From Ahaetulla prasina (lineage: Eukaryota > Chordata > Lepidosauria > Squamata > Colubridae), in contig NC_080540.1 of the NCBI RefSeq assembly GCF_028640845.1, forward strand, positions 95,716,061-95,780,060: a DNA stretch of 64,000 nt, read 5' to 3'. Made by a program: the position numbers and the translations under genes. This document shows, piece by piece, positions 38,501-50,500 of the stretch (positions within the stretch are counted from its first letter, which is position 1; each line of letters starts with the position of its first letter). The notes beneath the pieces are model-generated. The model worked only from the letters and a program-made list of their open reading frames with translations. It was not told where the DNA came from and did no database searches.

Positions 38501-41500
38501 CTTTATACATAACTTCCAAAACATTTCATTATATGTGATAACAAGCATATCACAAGTGTGCTCCTTGTAGAGCAGGGGTGTCAAACTTGCACAGTCATGG
38601 CGTCACGTGACATAGCGAAACTTTTCCCCCCTTTACTAAAGCGGGCGGGGGCAGGGACAGCACGTGACACATCCAGCCCACGAGTTTGACATCCCTGTTC
38701 TAGAGGAATACAATTCTATCCAGAGCCAGGATCACATCAAATTCCTGGTCCTGTTTGTTTGGGTAGCATTTACCATAGCATGTAGATTCTTGATGTCTTG
38801 CAAATCAATCAAGACTGACTTGTAGGTGTGGCGTGTGATATTTCATCAATATGTTCAGTCTTGATGAAAATGCACATCATGATATAGGTAGTCCTCAATT
38901 TATGACAAGTGAGCCCCAAATTTCTGTTGCTAAGCAAGACAGTTAAGTGAGTTTTGCCCCATTTTACAACCTTTCTTGCCATAATTATTAAGTGACTCAC
39001 TACAGCTGTTAAGTTAATAACCTGGTTGTTAAATGAATCTTGCTTCCCCATTGTCTTTGCTTGTCAGAAGATTGCAAAAGGTGATCACAGGACCTCAGGA
39101 CACTCAACCATTATAAATATGAGACAGCTGTAAGCCTCTGAAGTTTGGTCACATGACCATGGGGATGCTGCAACAGTCATAAGTGTAAAAAAACGGTCAT
39201 AAATTACATTCTTCTTTACCACTGCAACTTCAAACACTCACTAAGTGAACTGTTGTAAGTTGAGAAGCACCTGTTTACACTTCTTGGAGGGAAACTAAGA
39301 ATCTCCACAGACTTTCCCTCCATACTATATCTAATTATTGCTGTACTCTTTTATTGAACCAGGGTGGGATTAAATGGAGTCAGCATAAAGCCAACCATGT
39401 CTTCATATAACAACCTAAATTTAGGAAAGCTGCAATTCATGTTTATAATTTTTAATTTGCATAACCATTTAATAAGAAATCTAGCACATTCTTCACCTCT
39501 AAATTATTCCTCAGGAACCATTAATTTAAACCTTTTAATGTTTTTATATATATTATATATGTTTTAAAAGCAAACTTCCACTTATACAATTTAAATATCT
39601 TTTCTCTCTTCTCTCTATCTATATAAGATAAACGGTAGACGTATTGGCCACCAGGAAAAGGGTGACCGATTGCCAGTTCTACTCATTCCACTATTAAAAA
39701 GACTTTCTGGATACAAGTCTATGTATCCATGTCTTTCTTGTCTAAGAAATGCAAAATATGGAAGCAGAAACTTCTGTATTTCATTGTAGCACTAAAAACA
39801 AGATTTACAGCTGATTTCTATTTTTAAAAAATTTGGATCTACCACCTTCAAAAGGCATTTTATCAATATCAAAAATGTGATTTTTTAAAAAGAAATTTTA
39901 AAAAAATTAAAAAAAAATTTTTAAATTTTTTTTTTAAAAAAATTAAAAAAATTTTTTTTTTAAATTTAAAAAAAAAATATGGAAGAACAACTTCTACAAG
40001 GCCAACAAAGCCTTTGTGGAATCTAGAAATAACATATGAGTAAAATTGGGAAGGATTTACCTGAGAGAATTGCTGAGGTCCTCCTGGATACTGCATTCTT
40101 GGTCCTCCAGGTGGAGAAGCATTTTGATAGCCTGGGGGCAAGCTGGGATAAGCAGTCCCAACATGTTTGTTCACTTTAGTATTTTGAGGAGCATAATTAT
40201 GTGGGGTTGCTGAAAGAGTAAATACACCGAATGGTAACTGCTAAGATTTATTTTACCATTTTTAGTGATTAGTGTATATCACAGTATACACAATAAACAT
40301 ATCATGCTGTATGTTATATAGCATTACTTTACAGACAAGTAAATGTGGTGTGCTTTTAAAAATAATTTTAACTTAAATACTTTCAAAAAAACTAATATCA
40401 TTCAAACGAGAACCACAACATCTAATTTTAGTTCCCCCTCTCCCGCCCCTGGCAGGAGTATTGCTAACTTAAAATATCATAGTCAATTGGCTGCCTGAAT
40501 AAAGCTCCAGCTTAAAATCTCCAAAGATCTGCTTTGGAGATCCTAAGCATGCTGTCTTCACACTAATAAATACACTTATGTCACCATATTCTCTTTTTGT
40601 TTTCATTAAACACTGTGCCTTTTCCAGTCACAGCTGGGTTTAAGTTAAGAATGGAATTCTCACGTTTGAACAAAAATCTAATTATTATACTGTAATATTT
40701 ATTTATAGGTCTGACATGTGGCACCAATCCAGAAGAACTCTGAATGGCTTATACTGCTCTCTTTCAGTAAAAAAAAAAAGATAAAAAAGAAAAGTCAAAA
40801 ACAAAGCAAAAAAATGAGCAACTGCAGCTGAAATTTCAAAATGTTTCGTATCTGAGGAACATCATGGTTGTTTAATATAGTTAAGCAAAAGAGCTACATA
40901 TTCCTTATACCGTTTACTTCGATCAGAACATGCACTCACCAATATTAAAGTTATATTGGTATGCAAACAGCACCGGACAGTCTTATTTGTTTAACATCTG
41001 TTCTCAAATACAGTAGTTTGAGGACAGTCTACCTGCGCTATTTGCAGTGCCATCACTGGTGACTATCACATCAGAGTTAGCTAAAAGTAGTGTTCCGGTG
41101 AAGACTAGGTATAGTATTCATAACTTTAAAAAGAAATTCTGTTACACAGAAACAGGAATAGCACATTGTAACAAAAACGAGATTACAACAAGAAGCAGGT
41201 GTTGAAAAAAAAATGATTTTATTCAATTAACTTTCTTTTTCATATGATTAAGAACAGATACTTGAATAACATTCCCAACATTAATTAGGACTGGGAACTC
41301 CAATGCTAAGTAAGACACAAGATCATGTGATTGCACTGACTTATGATAACAATTCCAGCAGTCCCAAATGCCATTGAATCCTGTCTTGTTGCAGCATTCC
41401 ATGGTCACTTCACCATTTGTGATCTCCTATTAACTTTCCCGTTGACTTTGCTTGTCAGAAGCCAGCAGTGAAGGTTGCAAACGATGATCATATGACCACA

Positions 41501-44500
41501 GGCCACTATGTTGTAATTACAAGCCAGCTGCCAAGCAACCAAGCTACAATCACATGATCATGATGTCTAATAAAACGTACTATTACACTATCTGGAGGAC
41601 CACATCAAAAACTGCTAATGGAAATTTGGAAACAATATCATGAAGAAATTGATGGAACTATCAGGGCCAAACACTATTTCCAGTTATTTCTCTTGGCAAT
41701 ATTCTCAATACCAGCTAGGTGGATCCTTAACTTGGGATTTCAGATACAAGATACTTTTTTTTTTGCTATGACTTCACCTGTATTTTATGGTCAAAGTTCA
41801 ATGTTTTTGAAGTAATCCAGCCAATGCTCAAATCTGCAGATTCGCTAGCTTCATCTTTTGCACATGGATTAGCTTTCTTTTGTACATTGTTCTGGAAAGT
41901 GTTGGCATTGTTTTTAATCTAGGAATGCTGGTAATATATTTTCAAAGTTTCATAAGAATTCTAAGTTGAATCACAGAGTGCTCAAGCATGTAGTTCACCA
42001 GTAGGCAGAAAAATGGTGGTTAGAAATAGACAAAATAAATTTTAACCCCACATTAAAAATAAACTTCTTAGGTAACTTGGACTTAGGGTGACTACTGCAT
42101 ATGTTGAGGAAGACGACAGCAAACTGGATCTGATATTCACAAAGAGAAACAACTATGTCCTACAGTGTGATACAAGCTTGAACCTGGAGCCAGAAAGTGG
42201 AAAATAAATAAAAACAGCAGCTAATACAACTGCAAAATCACACGAATCCAAATTTCCATACCAGCAGTAGCATTTCATCAACACTATGGAACTTTGGACC
42301 TTTTTGGACCTGATGTTTTGAACATTGAAACCGAGGAAAAATGTATATAAAACCATGCAGTGTGAATGCTTTATAGTCTCAAATCCACAATAAACAAGAC
42401 TGGTTTGCGCTGCTTCTTTGTTCCAAATAACAGACCTTCAAACATTGTTACAGAAGATCAGCAAGGAGACAGTTTGCCGCCACTTTGTATAAATACAAAT
42501 GGATTGCAAAAGTTGTTATAAAAGGCATGTCATGTTGTCCAAGATTGTTGGAAGAACCAATTCAAAGAAAACATGACTTATTTTCACTTTTCCCACATTA
42601 GTTCTTCAGCCCCTCAATCAGGTGCTGAAAGTATCACTTGAGCATGCTGAAAATTTCCTAACTCTTAACAATGAATACAGCCATTCGTTAGAAAAAATAT
42701 CAAGCACAAAAGATTGGAGAATTTAAGTACACTTTATTGCCCTGAAACACAATATTAACCAGCCAGCCTGTGAACCAGTAGATCATTCTTGCAACCAAAG
42801 ACCGTGAGGGTTGTGGTAGTGGATGAATTAGATAAAGTTCATAAAACTTTAATAATTGTCTCATTTAGTAACAGAAATTTGGGGCTCAATCGTGGATGTA
42901 AGATGAAGGCTACCTGTAATGTCTTTCACTGAGTTCTTGTCAGATCATGAAACTGCTTTTCAGGAGATAATTCAAAAATAGCATGCTATCTAAGATCCAA
43001 TTAAAATTAAACCCTTTTTTCCCCAAATCTACAGTTGCTAAGTGGCTTCCTCCTGAATCAAATGTTACTGGCCATTTCTGTTCTGTTCTGTTCTGTAATT
43101 AAGGCAAAACTGATTTTGATAGACTTTTAAGTCACAGAGTTATACATAATTTATAAATATATGTTCAATTTTCAATTCCAGAAAATACATTTCCTCTGTA
43201 CCAAAATAGCTCATATTTCTGTTGTGTGGCTGTTTTGAAACAGTATATGGGCAGGCACAATAGAAACAATTAATTCCCCATTTAATTTACTTTTGAGCAA
43301 TGGAAATGGAAGAAAAACTATCTTACCCAGGAAACCACCTCCTTCTATTGCATCATAATTGTTTGGAACTGATAGTCCATCATTAGCAGGACATGTAATA
43401 TCACCTATTAACAAAATAATCTGTTAGAAATACGTAACACTGATCATAAATGATATCATAATGTAGATTGTAAATCATAATTTATGGCTTAGCATTATAT
43501 GTAAATAGGGCCATTATGACTGATTCAATATACTATAAAATAAAATAAATCATGGCTGAGTAGAATATATGAACCCAGTCCTTGCTTATGAAGTTAAAAA
43601 AACATGGTCCATAAAAATGTATGCTTATGCTACTGTGTTTCCCCAAAAAATAAGACCTTGTCTTCATATATATATATCTATATCTATATATCTGTCTGTC
43701 TGTCTGTCTTGGCATTTTCGGGTCTTTTCACGTGTAAGGTTGAGAGTATCTTGGTGACGTTTCGACGAGGTCTCACTCATCATCTTCAGGCTGGTGTCTT
43801 CGGCTTCGTGCTTCTCGAGCAAAGTTCGTGCTTCTCGAGCAAAGAGTGGTCTGAGCTGCCGTCTCTCTATAAATACTGGTGGGGAGGTGGGGAGTGCTGC
43901 TGTGAGCGGGTTGGTTGGCTGTGTGGTTGCATCTTGATTGGTAGATGGAGTGGGTGTTTGCAGATTGCTTGGCTGTTTTGTAGCATCCTGTGTGGGTGTG
44001 GTCCTGGTCTTTTGTTCCTGAGCTTTGGTGTTGTGGCCTTTGAAGTTCTGTGATGTGATGTCTTGAGCAGATGGCTGTGATGCAGCATCCCGGGCCCTGG
44101 TTTGGCTCTGAGTCCGAGGTCCTGTCATGTGTTCCTGGTGTGTGTCAGCCTGCTTTGTGTGGGGATCGGAGGGGGGCACAGCAGCCAGTGGTGTCAGCAT
44201 GGTCTGGCTTCTGGATGGTGGTTGTGTTTCGTCTGTGGGATGGGTTTGGGTTTGAATCTGGTGAGGATGATTCGTGGTGGCGTTGTGTGTTGTCCTGGGT
44301 CTGGGGTCAATTTTTGTGGCTGGGACTCGTTTGTTGACCAAGGCTGGTTTCCAGATGTCTGGTAGGCGGGAGGTGTCATCCCATTTGTTCATATTGTGGG
44401 GGTGTTTCTCCATTTCAATGGCTTCCATAATTATTCTCTTGTTATAGTGTTCAGTTTTGGAGATTAATTTGGTTTCTTCAAAATCAATTTCATGTCCTAT

Positions 44501-47500
44501 GGTTTTAAAGTGCTGGAAGAGGGAGAAGGTTTTTTCTTCTTTTCTGACTGAGTTTTTGTGTTCTGCAATGCATGCATTTATTCTCCTATTATATTTAATA
44601 GATTAAATATTAAAATTTAATATTTGCATTTATTCTCCTATTTATTCTCCTCCTTTGTTCGAGAAGTATGAAGCCAAAGACACCAGCCTGAAGATGATGA
44701 GTGAGACCTCGTCGAAACATCGCCAAGATACTCTCAACCTTACACAGAAAAAGACTCGAAAATGCCAAAATCTACATAACTATCCCCATGAAAACCTACG
44801 AAAACAAATATATATATATAAAAATAAAAAAATAATATTATATATAGATCTTTGGTTATTCGGGTTTTCTCCCGCGTAAAATTGGAAGTCTTGGCGACGT
44901 TTCGACGAAGTCTCATTCATCATCTTCAGGCTTCAGCTTTGTGCTTCTGGGAGCTGAAGCCTGAAGATGACAGATGAGACTTCGTCGAAACGTCGCCAAG
45001 ACACTTCCAATTTTACGCGGGAGAAAACCCGAATAACCAAAGACCTACATACAAACACCCGCGAAAACCTCAGAAAACATATATATATATATATAAACAC
45101 ACACACACACACACACACAATGGTGGGTTTCAAATTTTTTTACTACTGGTTCTGTGGGTGTGGCTTGGTGGGTGTTGCAGGGGAAGGATACTGTAAAATC
45201 TCCATTCCCATCCCACTCCAGGGGAAGGATACTGCAAAATCCCCATTTCCTCCCAAATAGCTGGGACTTGGTAGGCAGAGAATAGATGGAAGCCGGTCAG
45301 AATTTTTACTACCGGTTCTCTGAACTACTCAAAATTTCCACTACCGGTTCTCCAGAACTGGTCAAAACCTGCTGAAACCCATGTCTCATACATACATCCA
45401 TACACACACACACGTACATATACACCAAAAAAGGCATCAGTTCTTATTTTCGGGGGATGTTGTCCACTAACTCACCTCACTTGCATACGTTGCCCCTGGC
45501 CTCCTTTTCTCTGTCAGAGGCCTTCAGGAACTTTTTTTGCAGTCGGCAAGGCTTTCCTGAAGGCTTCTGCAGCTGATAAAAAAGGTCCAGATCGATCCGG
45601 AGCTCTGTTATTGGCTGCAGAGGACTTCAGGAAAGCCTTGCTGGTTGCAGAAGAAATGGGCTGGCAAGGCAGGTGTTGGGGTATGCGAGGCCTGGTTGCA
45701 ACTGTCCAAAGGTAAGTAGTAGGGCAACTCCACCCTCCCAGCCCCACCCTAGCTTAATTTTTACCCGTGAGCTGGGCTTATTTTGGGGGTATGGCTTATA
45801 ATGGGCACATGTGTAAAAATCAAGCTAGGACTTACTTTCGAGGTAGTTCTATTTTCAGGGTAACACAGCATTTATTTCTTTACAGCTTTTAAGAAGTTTC
45901 CTTTTCTCCTAAATAAAGTATCACCACTGGAATGCACATGCAATCATATTCATAATTACTCTTTGCATAATTACTCTTGCATAATTCAGCCTACGCAATT
46001 CATGTTTCGGCTCCTAACTAGCTGAAAGGAGCTTCCTCTAACAACCACATTAATGCTTACCATCTTGCATACCTGCTGAGTTCTGTACAGCCTGGGATGC
46101 AGTGCTTGCTGGAGGAGGAGCTAATGGGGGAGCAGAGGGATGTATATAAGCTGGACTTCCAACAGCAGAAGGTCCTAAAGGAGGTTGAACTGGCAAATAA
46201 ATTAACAGGTTAGCTGGCAGTGGAACAGTACCTACAAGAACCAGCAGAACTTACACCTAACACAGTTTCTCAATGAATTTATTTTGATAAAGAATCTGTT
46301 CATTTCTTAGTTAGCACAATAGCAATAGCACTTCGACTTATATACCGCTTCACATTGCTTTACAGTCCTCTCTAAGTGGTTTACAGAGTCAGCATATTGC
46401 CCCCAACAATCTGAGTCCTCATTATACCAACCTCGGAAGGATGAAAGGTTGAGTCAACCTTGAGCCTGGCGAGATTCAAACTGCCAAATTGCAGGCAGCT
46501 GGCAGTCAGCAGAAGTAGCCAGCAATGCTGCATTCTAATACTGCACCATAGGGGGCCCTTTACGACCTATGGACTTCCAGAATTCCTGAGCCAGCCAATG
46601 TGTTCAAGTCCACAGATCGTAAAGGGGCCATAGCTGCCCATCCCTTCTTACAGTTTTAGTGCTACGTATAAATCAAATCATTATTGCAGATTTGGAGAAA
46701 AAAAACTACAGTAATTTAAGTTTAATGTTATACATAAGCAAAATCACAGATCTTACCCAATGCAATTATCCCATGAGAAGTTGCTGACAAAGACCAAACA
46801 TATAACTATAGAATCATACAGTGTGTTTCTACAGCTAGAGATGGATTACTGGATTTCCAATTCCAATTAAATACTGCAATATAGTGACTCACATACAGTT
46901 GTTCTATGCAAATATATGTTCTATATAAATATATCATATTGTTTTATAGACAGAGACAAGTAGTACAGAACATTCAACAAGAACTGAGTTCAGCAACACA
47001 GGCCAGTATATTCTATCCCTACAGCAGGGATAGAATTTTCTCTGCATCTATCCTTTTTCTAATCACCACATCAGCACTACTTATCTGTGGCAAGACTATC
47101 AATAGAGGTAGTCCTCGACTTATAACAGTCCATTTACTGACTGTTCAACGTTAAAACGGCACCGAAAAGTGTGACTTATTACCATTTTTCACAGTTATGA
47201 CCTTGGCAGCTTCCCCATGATCATGTGATCAAAATTCAGGCAACCAATTCATATTTATGACTGTTGCTGTGATGTGATCACCTTTTGTGACCTTGACAAG
47301 CAAAGTCAATGGGGAAACCGGATTCACTTAACAACCGGGTAACTAACTTATCAGCTGCAGTGATTCACTTAACAACTGTGGCAAGAAAGGTCGTAAAATG
47401 GGGCAAAACTTAACAACAGAAATTTCAGGCTCAGTTGTGGTCATAAGTAGAGGACTAACTGTACTTGCAAGTTCATATTACAGCTTATCTTTACAATATA

Positions 47501-50500
47501 TTCTACCATGCCACACAGTTCTACTATAAATTTTTAGCTCCTAGAACTATCAGAGAGTTGAAAATTCATTAAACAAAAAATCAGCTGCCTGCTAATGACT
47601 CATATTAAACAGCAAGAAAATTTATTATTGCTAATGAAATACAACATTATTGCTATAATTAGAGTATGAAATCTTATTCGTTTAGCCTACAGGACTGAGG
47701 AATCTGCAACCCTCCAGATATAATATTCTTTATCTTTGGCTATGCTGAATGATGCTACTGTAACCGAATTACAACTTGCAGTACTGTCAGCCAGAGTAGT
47801 ATTTGAAAGTGGCTAAACTGATTTTCCAACTCTGACATGAAAGGGGAATCCCTCTGACACAAATTTGTGGAATCTTAGAAGTTATAGAGGAGGAGGAGAC
47901 TAAGGGAATCCCATTATTTTAGTACAAGCCCATTTATACAATCCTTGGTTTCACGTTCATAAGCATATCATGAATACCTGGGATGAAAAATACCTAGGAT
48001 TTTTCTCTACATGTGATATAATGATATAGTCTGAGAATTGCTTCCTTTTTCTTACCTTGCCTTGTATAGGTGTTTTGAACTGGAGGACCTCCAGCAGAAG
48101 AAACATAATGATAGTTTGTGGGCAAATTTGTATTCCCTGACGGTAATGGTGAAGTTACTGTGTGAGCAAAATGATTTGGTTGAGATACTAGATTAGGTTG
48201 AGTCAAAGGATTCTGCACATATTGCCAGTTTGAATTAGCTGAGAGATTAGTTCCAGAATAAAAACTACCATCAGAAGTTGACATAGCAGTTGAGTTCTGC
48301 AACAAAGAAGGCATTTGGGCAACAGGACTTGGCTGTGATGCTGTCAGAGAAGATCCCACTGGGGTTCTATTAAGAGTCTGACCAGAAGGTGTATTCCAAG
48401 ATGTACCATGGCTATATTGTCCGGAGGTGGCATGCAGAGGATTCTTTGTTGCAATTTGCGGAGTATACATATTTGGGATCAAAGAGTTATGTCCCTGTCC
48501 ATCTGATAAGTGTGATGAATTCATCAATGAGCCTGGCACAGGACCTAGAGGAAGACATTTTCAATTAATAAATGAGAAACATTTTTGTTGAGAAACCTTA
48601 GGTTATTTCAGTAGTTAAAATAAAGCTAATAAGGCCAGCCACTAACTTTATTTGGCTTTACAACCTGTCAAATTACTCAGAAATCCCACAGCTTTATTAC
48701 TATCTGTAATTCCATAATAAATATCTCTTTAGCAATGGCTTAAAAAAATCTCATAGGGAAATGCTCGAGAAGTAAAAAAAAAATTCCAAATGAAATATAG
48801 CTACCCATGAGCACCATCAACCTTAGCATTACAGTAAATTATATAATTTTTAAAAGCATGCATTTTTGTCAACAGGATAACCATTACCTGAAAATAGAGA
48901 ACAATTATCTGCACATAATAGGGAAAGCTGGCAGCATGATGGTATTACAAGACCTCAGGGAAGGGACTGACAGAAAAAAATACATCAGGCACCTTCTTTG
49001 CCATGCCCAACTTTCAACAGCATGTGCTGTTATTTCTCACAGGGTTTCTATATTTTATCAAAAGAATATCAAAAAAGTGGTTGTTTAACTTTGTCCATGA
49101 AAAGTAAGAAAAAGTAATCTCTTCCTCCAAAAGAAGATTCGGGAAAATAAATATTAATGTGGAAGGTGAGACTAACAGGATGGGAATTTTTTCCAACGTA
49201 AGGGGGAAAAGAAACCCCTCCCACATCTTTCCTTATTTGTCACAAGTTATACAAACTCAAACAGGATCAAGTCCATTTATTTCAATCCTATGTATTTTTA
49301 ATGTTCTATACTTGAACGTAAACATTTAAAAGACTATCTTTAGCTTGATCTCTTTTTCTGTCCTAACACTTTTACATTTTTCAATCTGATTTTAAATCCA
49401 AGTCATTTCAAAAGCTGCTCTGGATCCCCAATTTAAGTCTGATTAAAAATTATTCAACTAATCAAATCATGTGCATGTCTTCAATGCTATATAATTGGCC
49501 AAACAAGTTATATAGCAAGCTCTGGATGATAGCCAGATAAAATTAATATGCTCCTGCAAAAGAAGCAGGACTGAGGGAAGGAACATTATTCTCCATAGCT
49601 CTTGTAAATGGAGATCAGATCATGTTTTGCTCCTTTAAACTTTATCTCTCTTCCGCTGTATGAAAAACTACGTATTAGGTATTTCTTCAAATTTTCTGCA
49701 ACTTGAAACAAGAGTTTCAAACTGATGTCTCCCCACCTCACATTCAGGGACAACAGGAAGTAGGCAAACATCTTGTATGGCAGCTTCAAGTAGGCCACGT
49801 ATACAGGCAGCTGCACTTTTAGCTTCACACTGAGACATCGTCAACCACATCAAACAGTAGCAGTGACCGTGGAAGCAGGTCCGGTCCCTGCCTGCAATTT
49901 ACATCAATCTAAGGCTAAGGGTGCAGCTGTGTCTTGGTCTACTCCCTGTAGATGCAGATGCTTTTCACCCTATTGTTAGGAGGGGTCGCAACGAACAGTG
50001 GGCCGAGCAGGCTCTAGCAGTATTGGACTTGTGCTCTCATTTTCCCAAGATGCCTCAGGGAAAGACCTTGCAGAGGGAGGCAATGGTAGGATCTGTAAGT
50101 CAACTGCAGGGCAACAGCTGGGTCCAGCTGTGGTAGAACAGAGGGATCCCATCTTCCCCACCTAGACATTTAGTGCTTTCCCACTACAACTTGTCCTGCC
50201 CTCATATTCTCCATACAAGAGCCACTCAGTACACACCTAGCTCCAATATCAATAACTGCAACTGTCACTGCATAGCAAACATGGTAGCCAAAGTGAAATG
50301 ATGAATAAGGATGGATAAAAATGATGGATGAAATTTAAATTAACAAGTCAAGTTTCAAATGAGATTGTACAAGTTTTTTTAAAAATTAACACAAACACAA
50401 AATGACGAACATAACTTCTTATAATACACTATTCTTTCTAATATACAGTATTTATTTATTAATTTTATTTTATTTATTAATTAAATTTCTAGACCGCCCT

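Noticed and set aside
43604..44365. Plus-strand open frames opposite the Penelope-like element
   Set aside because: They are the antisense of the minus-strand retroelement frame and have no homologous features.
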